Shown here one piece after another: positions 53,844 through 62,755 of a DNA stretch of 64,000 nucleotides. Positions within the stretch are counted from its first letter, which is position 1. The number at the start of each line of letters is the position of its first letter. A program made the position numbers and the translations under genes. The stretch is from NCBI GenBank assembly GCA_965117025.1, contig OZ220746.1, positions 1,798,001 to 1,862,000 on the forward strand, in the 5' to 3' direction. The stretch comes from VXPQ01 sp965117025 (GTDB lineage: Bacteria; Bacteroidota; Rhodothermia; Rhodothermales; VXPQ01). The notes below the pieces were generated by a model that was not told the DNA's origin, did not search any database, and saw only the letters and a list, made by a program, of their open reading frames with translations.

Positions 53844-55274
53844 ATGAAACGTTACACGGCCTATGCTATCCTCCTGTTGGGCGTACTCCTTGTCGCCGGA
53901 AGAGTTGATGTCCCGAAAGACGACGGCTGGCAGGACCTCTTTAACGGCGCCGACCTGACGGGCTGGACCCAACTCAACGGCGAAGCCCCCTATACCGTCG
54001 AGAACGGCGAGATCGTCGGTACTTCCGTGATGGATACCCCGAACAGCTTCCTCGCCACCGAACAACGCTATGGCGACTTCCTTTTGAGCCTGGAGGTTAA
54101 GGTTGACCCTGTGCTCAACTCCGGCATCCAGATCCGCAGCAACAGCCTGCCCAATTATCTGGAGGGCCGCGTCCACGGCTATCAGGTTGAGATTGACCCC
54201 TCGGAGCGGGCCTGGAGCGGCGGCGTCTACGACGAAGCCCGGCGCGGCTGGCTCTACCCCGTCGAACTCAATCCGGCCTGTCGATCAGCGTTCCGCAACG
54301 ACGCGTGGAACCACTACTACATCGAAGCTATTGGCCCGTCTCTTCGCACCTGGATCAACGGTGTGCCATGTGCTGACCTGATCGACGACATGACAGCGGA
54401 AGGGTTCATCGCCCTTCAGGTCCACAGCATCCTTCAGGAAGGGCAGGTCGGCAAACAGATCCGCTGGCGCAACATCCGTATCAAGACGGAAGATATGGTG
54501 CAGCGTCCCTGGACCGGTGTGCCTGTCGTCAACCACATACCCAACCACCTCTCACCACAAGAACGAAGCCAGGGCTGGACCCTCTTGTTCGACGGTGAAA
54601 CAACCACCGGCTGGCGCGGCGCAGGCAAAGAAGCCTTCCCCGAAAAAGGCTGGCGGGTCGAAGACGGCGCACTCATCATCGAAGCCTCCGGTGGCGCAGA
54701 ATCCCGGCATGGTGGCGATATCGTCACGGAGGAGGAATACAGTATGTTCGAATTAAGCCTCGAATTTATGCTGACGGAAGGGGCCAATAGTGGCATCAAA
54801 TATTTCATCACAGAGCAGTACGGCAGTGCCGGCTCAGCAATCGGTCTTGAGTACCAACTCCTCGACGACGACCGACATCCGGATGCAAAAATGGGTGCCG
54901 CCGGGAACCGGACCCTCGCTTCGCTCTACGATCTGATCCCTGCACACCCTAACAAGATCGTTAACCCGCCGGGCCGGTGGAACCGTGCCCGCCTCATCGT
55001 CAAAAGCACGCGCGCAGACACCTGGCTTCAGGGCAACAACATAGAAACGCGTGTCTTTCGCGGCGCGCACGTCGAGCACTGGCTCAACAACCGAAAGGTG
55101 CTCGAATACAAGCGCGGCACCCAGGCCTTCGACGCGTTGGTGGCTCGGAGCAAATACGTCGATTGGGAAGGGTTCGGCCACTGGCAACAAGGTCGGATTC
55201 TTTTGCAGGACCATGGCGATGAGGTGCATTTCCGCAGCATCAAGATCCGCCCGTTGGAAAGTTTGAGTCCATAG
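53844..55274 (+). CDS. Tandem DUF1080 (3-keto-disaccharide hydrolase-like) protein
   Basis: A 476-residue exported protein with two concanavalin-like DUF1080 domains. The first (about 27-215) has WQDLFNGADLTGWTQLNGEAPYTVENGEIVG and the second (about 240-470) WTLLFDGETTTGWRGAGKEAFPEKGWRVEDG, each with LNSGIQIRS or ANSGIKYFI blocks. The family is annotated as 3-keto-disaccharide hydrolase or lyase and acts after C3 oxidation of glycosides. That fits the nearby ThuA/dehydrogenase genes. Codon choice looks a little different from its neighbours, suggesting transfer. Confidence 0.85.
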   Translation: MKRYTAYAILLLGVLLVAGRVDVPKDDGWQDLFNGADLTGWTQLNGEAPYTVENGEIVGTSVMDTPNSFLATEQRYGDFLLSLEVKVDPVLNSGIQIRSNSLPNYLEGRVHGYQVEIDPSERAWSGGVYDEARRGWLYPVELNPACRSAFRNDAWNHYYIEAIGPSLRTWINGVPCADLIDDMTAEGFIALQVHSILQEGQVGKQIRWRNIRIKTEDMVQRPWTGVPVVNHIPNHLSPQERSQGWTLLFDGETTTGWRGAGKEAFPEKGWRVEDGALIIEASGGAESRHGGDIVTEEEYSMFELSLEFMLTEGANSGIKYFITEQYGSAGSAIGLEYQLLDDDRHPDAKMGAAGNRTLASLYDLIPAHPNKIVNPPGRWNRARLIVKSTRADTWLQGNNIETRVFRGAHVEHWLNNRKVLEYKRGTQAFDALVARSKYVDWEGFGHWQQGRILLQDHGDEVHFRSIKIRPLESLSP

Positions 55275-55484
55275 GCTTCGGGCGGAAGCTGGTCGGCCGG
55301 ACATGGGGAGAGACGACATACCGCATCTCCGCGATTCCGATCGGAGGTTCGCAGTTCGGTTCGACTATCATTGGCCTGCTTGCGTAGCTGCGGCAAACGG
55401 TATGTGTTTTTAATAGAACCGTACAGCCCGAATGCGGGTAGAAGGCGCGCATTTATTTCACTTGCTCACAGCCTTCTTTGCACC

Positions 55485-56102
55485 ATGAAATCCATTCGTT
55501 TCCTTACCGCCGCCTTTTTGGCCACCGCTTTTCTGCTGACCGGCGCAGTATTTCCGGTTCATGATCGCGCCGAGGTCGTCACCTTTCATCCGGACAAGAC
55601 CCATTCCAACGTCGGGTTCAAGGTGCGTCATCTCGGAATTTCCAATGTGCGCGGCGCTTTCGGCGAGTACGACGCCACGGTACAGTTCGATCCGGAAGAT
55701 ATGAGTACGCTCTCTGTGGAGGCGACCATTCAGACAAGTAGCGTTGACACGGGGAATGAGCGCCGCGACAACCATCTTCGCTCGGACGATTTTTTCAATG
55801 CCGAGGAATACCCGGAACTGCGGTTCGTGAGCAAGGAGGTTCGTGATCTCGACGGCGGCGAATTTGAGCTCGTCGGCGATCTGACCATCCGGGACGTTAC
55901 GAAGGAGATCGTGCTGGAAGCCGAATTCCTGGGCATGGCCGCGGGCCGAAATGGACGGAAGGCCGGGTTCGAAGCGAGGACGACGATCGACCGCTTCGAG
56001 TACAATCTGAAATTCGACGCCCTGACGGAAACCGGCGGTCTGGTAGTAGGAAGCAATGTGGAGATCATTCTGGAAATGGAACTGGACGAGCAAGCCGGAT
56101 AA
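55485..56102 (+). CDS. YceI-family exported lipid-binding protein
   Basis: A 205-residue protein with a signal peptide (about 1-22) and a lipocalin-like YceI domain: FHPDKTHSNVGFKVRHLGISNVRGAFGEYDA, SSVDTGNERRDNHLRSDDFFNAEEYPELRFVS. Such proteins bind polyisoprenoid lipids in the periplasm. ATG 55485 selected for the signal peptide; the frame is open to 55371. It is followed 155 bases later by doxX. Confidence 0.92.
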   Translation: MKSIRFLTAAFLATAFLLTGAVFPVHDRAEVVTFHPDKTHSNVGFKVRHLGISNVRGAFGEYDATVQFDPEDMSTLSVEATIQTSSVDTGNERRDNHLRSDDFFNAEEYPELRFVSKEVRDLDGGEFELVGDLTIRDVTKEIVLEAEFLGMAAGRNGRKAGFEARTTIDRFEYNLKFDALTETGGLVVGSNVEIILEMELDEQAG

Positions 56103-56257
56103 TCCATCCCGGAAATGTTCAGCCCGTTCCGGATGTCGGACGCGCTCGCGGGGGTATTATTTGCCGGGAAAAGAGGAGGGAATCGTAATCGGGGCTTGCT
56201 TTTGTAAGCGCTTTCACCTAATTAAACAGGGTGTTTCTTAACTAATCCCTCGGAACG

Positions 56258-56671
56258 ATGTCGAATTTCCTCAATTCGCCCACCGGTCGCTCTATCCGGA
56301 GCATCACGCATGCATTTGCACGCATTCTTATCGGTCTTTTGTTCATGCAGCATGGTGCCCAGAAACTCTTCGGCTGGTTTGGCGGCATGGGCGAATCCGG
56401 CGGTACGGCGGAATTGTTTTCGCTCATGGGGCTTGCGGGCGTGCTTGAATTTTTCGGTGGCCTGCTCGTTGTGGTGGGACTTCTGACCACACCGGTTGCA
56501 GCCATCCTTGCACTCCAGATGCTTGTGGCCTATTTCATGGCTCATGCGCCGCAAGGCGGCCTGCCGATTCAAAACCATGGAGAACTGGCCCTGCTGTATA
56601 TGGCGGCGTTCGCTTTTCTCGCAGTGTCCGGCTCCGGCCCGGCCAGCCTGGACAGGAAGTTGAAAAAGTAG
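56258..56671 (+). CDS. DoxX-family membrane protein
   Basis: This 137-residue four-helix membrane protein has the DoxX opening ARILIGLLFMQHGAQKLFGWFGG and the C-terminal HGELALLYMAAFAFL segment. Homologues form part of thiosulfate:quinone oxidoreductase or membrane redox complexes. It is 10 bases upstream of the DUF4199 gene, so they are likely co-transcribed. Confidence 0.9.
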   Translation: MSNFLNSPTGRSIRSITHAFARILIGLLFMQHGAQKLFGWFGGMGESGGTAELFSLMGLAGVLEFFGGLLVVVGLLTTPVAAILALQMLVAYFMAHAPQGGLPIQNHGELALLYMAAFAFLAVSGSGPASLDRKLKK

Positions 56672-56681
56672 GCATGGAATC

Positions 56682-57227
56682 ATGAAGCGCATGCTGCTTT
56701 ACTACGGCGGGATCGGCGCCGCCATCATGATCGGCGTCAACCTGCTCGTGCTGCTCATCACGGGTATCCCCGATGCGGAGGATTTCGCGATGGGCGAGGT
56801 CATCGGGTATTCGACGATCGTGGCTGCACTCGCCATTCCCATCTATCTCGGCGTCAGGGAATACCGGGACAAGATGTCCGACGGCAGTATCTCCTTCGGG
56901 AAAGCCTGGCTGGTGGGTCTCGTCATCACCGAGCTTCCCGCGCTTGCCTTCGCAGCCTACAATCTCCTCTATGTGAAAGTCATCGACCCCGATTTCACAG
57001 AGAAGTACATGGAGTACCAGGCCGAGCTGGCTCGCGCATCCATGACGGCGGAAGAGTTTCAGGCATTCGAAGCCACGATGGGAGCCCAGAGCCCTCTGCT
57101 GACCAATATCGCCTTTCAAACGGTCGTGATGTATGTGACCGTGCTGCTGATCGGCATCGGGCTTTCGCTCCTTCTGGCAATCTTTCTGAGGCGCAAGGCG
57201 AAATCGGAGGAAGGCGTACTTACCTGA
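56682..57227 (+). CDS. DUF4199-like membrane protein
   Basis: A 181-residue membrane protein with four hydrophobic segments (about 7-27, 40-60, 78-98, 147-170) and the ISFGKAWLVGL motif after the second pair. This matches DUF4199, a family typical of Bacteroidota and relatives with no known function. Confidence 0.8.
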   Translation: MKRMLLYYGGIGAAIMIGVNLLVLLITGIPDAEDFAMGEVIGYSTIVAALAIPIYLGVREYRDKMSDGSISFGKAWLVGLVITELPALAFAAYNLLYVKVIDPDFTEKYMEYQAELARASMTAEEFQAFEATMGAQSPLLTNIAFQTVVMYVTVLLIGIGLSLLLAIFLRRKAKSEEGVLT

Positions 57228-57313
57228 TTTTCCCTCTCGTTTTTTCCACTTGGCGGTTTTTCGAAGCGCAGGATACGGGCACCCCTTCGTAATTGCGTGC
57301 AGGATCGTCCATG

Positions 57314-59002
57314 CTACCTTGCCCTGCGCGCAGGGTCCGGCCAGCGAATTTCAACGCCCTGTCGTCTCAGGGATTGCTGAAAATCTTCCAGTAATTGCGG
57401 ATGGGCGCGTACTTGCCGGGGCGCGTGGTCCCCGTGCTTGCAGAATGCCGCCAGTTGGCCTGCGGCTTCCCCGATATTCCACTCCACGGGATGCAGGCGA
57501 TAGCACCCGTTCGTAATGTGCGTCGTTCCGATGTTCTTGGCGGCGGGCAGCAGGTTTTCCATGCGCACGGGAAGCAGGGCGCCGAGAGGAATTTCAAAGG
57601 GGAGCGAACCGATGTCGATGTAATTGTCTCCGCCGGTGGACGGATGCAGGTCGATGCGGTAACTGCCGATCCCTACGGAGTCCGGGAAAGCTGCGGCGGT
57701 AACTTCTCCTTGCGGCAAGCCCGTTTCCGCCATGCGCGCCTCCAGTCCCACATGCTGTTCGAGCACGGTGAATTCCGCCTGGATGCGCCGGGCCTCACGG
57801 ATGTAAGGCCGTTTAGCCAACCCGTGCTGCGTACCTGTCAGATCGCCGCGCAGCCGCAGTCCGGGCCAGCCTTCGCCCCCGTCGGGCCGGGGGGCTTCCG
57901 TTTGCAACCAGTAGAAGAGCGATCGGCTCAGATTCATTGCTCCATCGAGATGCCGGGCTTTTTCCGCTTCGCCGACATCCACGAAATTGCCCGGGAGGTA
58001 ATCGTTCTGCGGCCAGTTGACCAGCGTGATGCCGCCCGGATACGTTCCCGGCGCGAAGTTGGCCGGGTCAATCAGGCGCCGGTACGTCCACCATCCCCCG
58101 TCGTCCGTCCGCGGGTCGAATGGCAGCGTGCGCGGTTCGAGCGTGATCGGATGGCTGTAGGTGAAACTCAGCAAGGGGCCGGGCCAGGGAGGAGCGAGGT
58201 CGGGTACGTAGTCGCGCCAGAATGCATACTCGGCGGGCCGTTCGATGACGTGATTTTCTCCGTCCACATGCTCCATGGCGAAGCACCAGGTGGCCGCTTG
58301 CATATTCTGCGGCTGCGGCTCGGCGGGCGCGTGCGGCTCGCCGGTCTGATCCATCGATTCCGCGCCGGTTACGTACTCGACGCCGGCCAGCGGGAGCATA
58401 TCCCCCAGCTCCGTGGCGTCGATAAAGAAGGGCGCGGTCAATTCGGTTTCGTTTCCCGTGCGCTCGTCGCGCACCCGCACGGATTCGATGCGGTCGCCCG
58501 TCACGCTCGCCGAAATGCACACATGCTCCAGCAATACGGTAAGCTGCCCGCTGCTTACATACCGGGCCAGCATTTCTTCCAGCACGGCCAGCGCGACGCG
58601 CGGTTCATGGCAGATACGCGAAACCCCGCAGTTTCCTGGGTTGAACGGGTCCGAGGCTTCCCCGGCAAGCGGATACGTCCCGCGGTAAAAGGCCCGCACC
58701 CGCCGCCGGAAATCGAGGTACGAAGCGGGCGCCCCGAACTGTTCGATCCATGGATGTTCGTCAGGGGGAACCGCCTGCTGGGTCAATTGCCCGCCGATCC
58801 AGTCCGTTTCTTCGGTCAGAATAACCCGGCATCCGCTGCGCAAGGCGCCCAGCGCTGCTGCGACGCCGCCTGTGCCGCCGCCAATGATCACTATATCGGC
58901 GTGGCGCTCGCGGGCCGGGAGATTAAAACTGGCATAATGCGCGCCCAGTGTCCCGACCCCGGCGACCGCAGCCAGATTCCCAAGAAAATTCCTGCGATTC
59001 AT
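57314..59002 (-). CDS. Tat-exported FAD-dependent oxidoreductase
   Basis: The ~562-residue protein from ATG near 59002 has a twin-arginine signal (MNRRNFLGNLAAVAGVG). The FAD_oxidored family domain follows: ADIVIIGGGTGGVAAALGALRSG, ETDWIGGQLTQQ, CGVSRICHEPRVALAVLEEM, and the C-terminal ITNGCYRLHPVEWNIGEAAG. Relatives in Bacteroidota and Planctomycetes occur in polysaccharide use clusters and are thought to oxidise sugar units. The ATG at 59017 is in frame but less likely. It is convergent with the DUF4199 gene. Confidence 0.87.
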   Translation of the reverse strand: MNRRNFLGNLAAVAGVGTLGAHYASFNLPARERHADIVIIGGGTGGVAAALGALRSGCRVILTEETDWIGGQLTQQAVPPDEHPWIEQFGAPASYLDFRRRVRAFYRGTYPLAGEASDPFNPGNCGVSRICHEPRVALAVLEEMLARYVSSGQLTVLLEHVCISASVTGDRIESVRVRDERTGNETELTAPFFIDATELGDMLPLAGVEYVTGAESMDQTGEPHAPAEPQPQNMQAATWCFAMEHVDGENHVIERPAEYAFWRDYVPDLAPPWPGPLLSFTYSHPITLEPRTLPFDPRTDDGGWWTYRRLIDPANFAPGTYPGGITLVNWPQNDYLPGNFVDVGEAEKARHLDGAMNLSRSLFYWLQTEAPRPDGGEGWPGLRLRGDLTGTQHGLAKRPYIREARRIQAEFTVLEQHVGLEARMAETGLPQGEVTAAAFPDSVGIGSYRIDLHPSTGGDNYIDIGSLPFEIPLGALLPVRMENLLPAAKNIGTTHITNGCYRLHPVEWNIGEAAGQLAAFCKHGDHAPRQVRAHPQLLEDFQQSLRRQGVEIRWPDPARRAR

Positions 59003-59101
59003 CGTATCCGTAACCAATACCCTTCAAACAGGGACAAGCCTCCTTGTAAAGACCTGCGGTCCATGATACGAACCACGCCGGTGTTTCGTTAGTGTATCTT
59101 G

Positions 59102-59240
59102 GGGTACTCTGATCAAAACCATTTTTGCTCAGCACTTCACTTTCGCGCGTAAATGACGTCATGATTCCAACGATGCAATCATGAAATCCTGTACATGCGA
59201 ACGCGGAGTGCTGATCAAAGTGGAATTGATCAGAGCATCC
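59102..59240 (+). repeat. 139-bp element with GGRTRCTCTGATCAA inverted ends
   Basis: Left end GGGTACTCTGATCAA (59102-59116) and right end the complement of GGATGCTCTGATCAA (59226-59240). The first 77 bases resemble the copy at 48029, and the last ~35 resemble the hairpin at 5051 (shared ATCAAAGTGGAATTGATCAG and the following AGCATCC). It sits on the start region of the DUF5686 gene. Confidence 0.65.
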
Positions 59241-61604
59241 TGTATCTTCCTGCTCTCGATCGGCGCCGCCTGGACGGCTTCCGCGCAGGTGCGCATCGGG
59301 GGAACGGTTGCGGATGAACAAACCGAAACCCCCCTGTCCGGTGCGCATGTGTTCACGGAAGACATGGCGCAGGGCGCCATTACGAATGCGGAGGGGCGTT
59401 TCGTCCTCGAATTGTCTGCCCTGCCTGAGGCTATTGTCGTCCAGCACCTCGGATATGCTCCCCGCGTATTCCCGGTGCCCCCGGAAACCCGGGAATCGCT
59501 GGTCATCCGGCTGACCCCTATTGTGATTCCGCTGGAGGAAGTGCTGGTGTCCGGCGAGGGTTTCGCATCCGGCCTGATGGAGCAGGTGGTCCGCCGCAAG
59601 CAGCGCATGTTCGCGGACATATCATCGCTGCGGATGGTGGGCCAGACCCGGCTCGTACTCGAAGGCGACGATCGCATTGTCCATCTCGGCGATACCGCTT
59701 TCGACCTGCTGTGGCTGTATGGCGAAACCGAACCTGCGGACCGCACCCATCATGCCTACCGCGCCGAGGTGAGCGCCGTGAGCCGAACCGGTGCGTGGGA
59801 CGAGGAACTTCCCCTGCCCGCTCCGCACGATGTGGCGAACCTGTACGAGGACTTCGTGACCATTCAGGGGCAGCGGATGATCGGGCCCACTCACCCCGAT
59901 GCGCTGAAACACTATGTTTTCCGTGTGGCCGCGGAGCGCATGCTCGGCGACCGCACCATCTACGACCTGAACGTTTCTCCCATCGGCGAAGAGGAGGCTG
60001 CGTTTATAGGCCAGATTTCCGTGATGGACGAGGAATTCGTTCTGCTGGAAGCCCGGCTTTTTCCGGCGCGGCACGTGGTTTTTCCCGATCCGACGTCCGG
60101 TTGGAATGTCCGGTACGTGCAGCACTTCCGGGAGGTGGGCGACGGGTTCTGGGCTCCGGTTAATCTCGATATGGAGGGGACCCTCCGCGTCGCCGTCGAT
60201 ACGCAGCATTTGCGTACCGTGGCGTTCAGCCGGCGCACCCTGCTGGCCGGGCACACCGCCAACATTCCGGCGGAACAGCTTGCATCGGTAACCACGCCCT
60301 GGAGCGATCCGGCTTTTCGGTACGGGCAGGTGCTGATGCCGATGACGGTGCGCGAACTGGATGCGATTGCCGATCTTCGCGCCGCCAACCTGACATTGAG
60401 CGAAGCGTTTCCTCCCGAACGGCGCACAGGGCGTTTTATCGGTTTTCTGGATCCGGAAAATCCTGGCCAACTGCATTGGCCCGTGGTTATGGGATACCGG
60501 TTTAAATTCCGGTACAACCGGGTGGATGGTTTTTTCAGCAGCGTAGGGAGCGAATGGGACCTTTTTTCCGATACCCACCTGTCGTGGCGCGTCGGTCAGG
60601 CGACCGGACTCGAGCAGACCCGGTCCTATGTTTCCCTAACAACCCCGCTTGGCGAACAGCTTCTTTTTCGCATTTCGTACGACCGGGATGTTGCTTCGCA
60701 GGGCGCCTGGTCCGGACACAGCGAGGCGCTCGCTTCGGTGCAGGCGGCGCTCGGGGGACAGGATTACTTCGATTATTTCCGGCGAACCCGGTACGGAGCC
60801 GGCATGGAAACGACGTGGCGGGGATTGCATCTCACCGCCGGCGTCGAGCAGGAAAAGGCGGAATCTATCGAGCGGCAGATAACCCGTTCCTGGCCGTTCG
60901 CACAGGCTTTTCGGGCCAATCCGCCCGTTCAGGACGGTACGTTCCGGTCGGTGTACGCCTCTCTTGCGTTACCTCGCCGCACAACCCGAACCATCCGGTC
61001 CGCCGCGCTGCGTGTCGAGCACGGTTCGCCGCAGCGGCTTGCGGGCGATGCGGCATTTACCTTGCTGGGAGGCCATATCGACCTGGCGCAATCCACCCTG
61101 CACAGACATCGCCCAACGCCCGCGGGCCTGCATATCCGCCTGCAAGGCGGTACGTCCTTCGGCGACCTTCCACCACAGCGGACCGCACTACTCGATATGG
61201 GACTCGAACTCTTCGACGGCTTCCGGCTGAACCGGCTCCATGCCTTCCGCTCTCTGCACGGACGGCCGTTGCAAGGGGCGCGGCACGCCGCCGTCTTCTG
61301 GCGCCACAACTTCACGACGCTCCCGTTCGAATGGGTCCGGCTGTGGCCGCTTGTCCGCCTGCGCATGGGGATTACGCTGTTCGGGGCCCACGGGCGGGTC
61401 CGGGGACAACCCGTCACGCCCGGTCACGAAGGGTTGTCCTGCATCCCCCCGGGGTATTGCGGGGATAATCTCCTTCACGAGGTCGGTGTCTCCCTGACCC
61501 GGATCGGCGGCACGCCGCTTCGTATGGACATCACCCGCCGCCTCGGGGATTTCGGAGATATTCCGGGTTCCCACGTGGTGGTTGGGTTCGGGGTGGAGTT
61601 GTGA
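59181..61604 (+). CDS. DUF5686/carboxypeptidase-regulatory-like outer membrane protein
   Basis: The 807-residue protein has a CarboxypepD_reg-like domain (about 37-115; GGTVADEQTETPLSGAHVFTE). A long DUF5686-type region follows (RKQRMFADISSLRM, RHVVFPDPTSGWNVRYVQHFREVGDGFWAPVNLDMEG), and a beta-barrel-like C-terminus ends VVVGFGVEL. It is likely an outer-membrane protein of unknown job, common in Bacteroidota. The start is uncertain: ATG 59181 or GTG 59208. Both place repeat-derived codons (LIKVELIRAS) in the signal peptide. A copy of its 3' end lies at 62545. Confidence 0.85.
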   Translation: MKSCTCERGVLIKVELIRASCIFLLSIGAAWTASAQVRIGGTVADEQTETPLSGAHVFTEDMAQGAITNAEGRFVLELSALPEAIVVQHLGYAPRVFPVPPETRESLVIRLTPIVIPLEEVLVSGEGFASGLMEQVVRRKQRMFADISSLRMVGQTRLVLEGDDRIVHLGDTAFDLLWLYGETEPADRTHHAYRAEVSAVSRTGAWDEELPLPAPHDVANLYEDFVTIQGQRMIGPTHPDALKHYVFRVAAERMLGDRTIYDLNVSPIGEEEAAFIGQISVMDEEFVLLEARLFPARHVVFPDPTSGWNVRYVQHFREVGDGFWAPVNLDMEGTLRVAVDTQHLRTVAFSRRTLLAGHTANIPAEQLASVTTPWSDPAFRYGQVLMPMTVRELDAIADLRAANLTLSEAFPPERRTGRFIGFLDPENPGQLHWPVVMGYRFKFRYNRVDGFFSSVGSEWDLFSDTHLSWRVGQATGLEQTRSYVSLTTPLGEQLLFRISYDRDVASQGAWSGHSEALASVQAALGGQDYFDYFRRTRYGAGMETTWRGLHLTAGVEQEKAESIERQITRSWPFAQAFRANPPVQDGTFRSVYASLALPRRTTRTIRSAALRVEHGSPQRLAGDAAFTLLGGHIDLAQSTLHRHRPTPAGLHIRLQGGTSFGDLPPQRTALLDMGLELFDGFRLNRLHAFRSLHGRPLQGARHAAVFWRHNFTTLPFEWVRLWPLVRLRMGITLFGAHGRVRGQPVTPGHEGLSCIPPGYCGDNLLHEVGVSLTRIGGTPLRMDITRRLGDFGDIPGSHVVVGFGVEL

Positions 61605-61737
61605 GGGGAGATAGGGATGGTGAGGGGTATTGTTCAGGAGCCGTGCTTGGGGAGAAATACTCCGCTTTGCTGCATACCGGTCTGGCCGTAGTGCCTCCAA
61701 GGTGTGCGTACGCTGGCGAAAGGCGCTTAGAAATGAC

Positions 61738-61764
61738 GACGCCCGGACATTTTGCCCGGGCGTC
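61738..61764. terminator. Bidirectional hairpin between convergent genes
   Basis: GACGCCCGG (61738-61746) pairs exactly with CCGGGCGTC (61756-61764) around a 9-base loop. It lies 14 bases past the tonB stop and 134 past the DUF5686 stop. T-runs are weak on both sides, so efficiency is uncertain. Confidence 0.55.
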
Positions 61765-61777
61765 GATCTTCGTGCGT

Positions 61778-62443
61778 TTATTTCAACTTGAAGGTAATCG
61801 GCAGCGACATCCGCACCGGGACAGGCTTTCCGCGCTGCTTGCCGGGCGTAAACTTTGCCTGGCTCACGACGCGGATGGCTTCCTCGTCGCAGCCGGCGCC
61901 AATGCCATAGCCCGGTTTTACCACCACATCCTGTACGTTGCCCTGTTCGTTGACGACGAATTGCACGGTTACGCGCCCTTCCACGCCGGCCTTGCGGGCA
62001 ATTTCAGGATATTTCACTTCGCTGACTATAGAGGCATAACCTCCAATCAACTCGGGCATCTGCTCCACGATTAGGAAAATCTCAGGCTCTTCTTCCTCTT
62101 CCTCCTCTGGGGCTGGGGGTGGAGGAATGGCAGCCGCAGGGGCATCGAGGTCGAGCGAAGCGTCGAGGTCGAGGATATCGTCCTCGAGGATTTCATCGTT
62201 CGGCACCTCTACGGGGACGGGCGGTTTCGGCGGCGGAGGGGGTTGTTCGATTTGCTCCGTTTGCTGGATTTCCTCCATCGTGATCTGCTCCTGTTCCGGA
62301 AGCACGATCTCGAAATTGTTCTGGTTGGACCAATCGGCGCGGAAGGCAACGATAAGAATGCCTAGCGTGACGATCAGGCCCGCCTGCATATACAGCGTGT
62401 ATTTGTTCTTCAGGTTGAACTTCTCTTCCTTGTGCAAAGCCAT
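61778..62443 (-). CDS. tonB: Energy transducer TonB
   Basis: This 221-residue protein has one N-terminal membrane helix (about 17-35), a proline-rich and acidic periplasmic spacer (QPPPPPKPPVPVEVP; later EEEEEEEPE), and a C-terminal TonB domain (about 130-221; YPEIARKAGVEGRVTVQFVVNEQGNVQDV). It links inner-membrane proton-motive force to the outer-membrane receptors encoded at 26983 and 37669. exbB/exbD are not present. Its upstream region contains the DUF5686 3' remnant. Confidence 0.94.
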   Translation of the reverse strand: MALHKEEKFNLKNKYTLYMQAGLIVTLGILIVAFRADWSNQNNFEIVLPEQEQITMEEIQQTEQIEQPPPPPKPPVPVEVPNDEILEDDILDLDASLDLDAPAAAIPPPPAPEEEEEEEPEIFLIVEQMPELIGGYASIVSEVKYPEIARKAGVEGRVTVQFVVNEQGNVQDVVVKPGYGIGAGCDEEAIRVVSQAKFTPGKQRGKPVPVRMSLPITFKLK

Positions 62444-62544
62444 GTCGCTGTTCCCGGATAGTTTGGAGTACGGATCAGGGGGTCGGAGAGATTAGGGAAT
62501 TATATACCAAAGTTGCAAGGGTAACTGTTTCCGGGGTTTGTGCC

Positions 62545-62700
62545 GGACCGGATCGGCGGCACGCCGCTCCGCATGGACATCACCCGCCGCCTCGGGGATT
62601 TTGAAGATATCCCGGGTGGTGCTGGGGTTCGGGGTGGAGTTGAATTGAGGGGGTGGATAGGGGTAGTGGGGAGTATTGCTCCGGAGCCATGTCTGGGGTA
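62545..62700 (+). pseudogene. Remnant copy of the 3' end of the DUF5686 gene
   Basis: About 155 bases align with 61496-61653, including the stop codon and about 50 bases past it. The coding part reads RIGGTPLRMDITRRLGDFED, then shifts frame. No more of the gene is present upstream. It occupies the spacer between tonB and the propeller gene. Confidence 0.85.
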
Positions 62701-62755
62701 GTTTGGGATGCCAATCCAATGAAGTTGTAACCTGCGAAGTAACCACACCGGATAG

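Noticed and set aside
57395..59092. 565-codon open frame antisense to the FAD oxidoreductase gene
   Set aside because: The minus strand has a Tat signal and FAD motifs; the plus frame has none.
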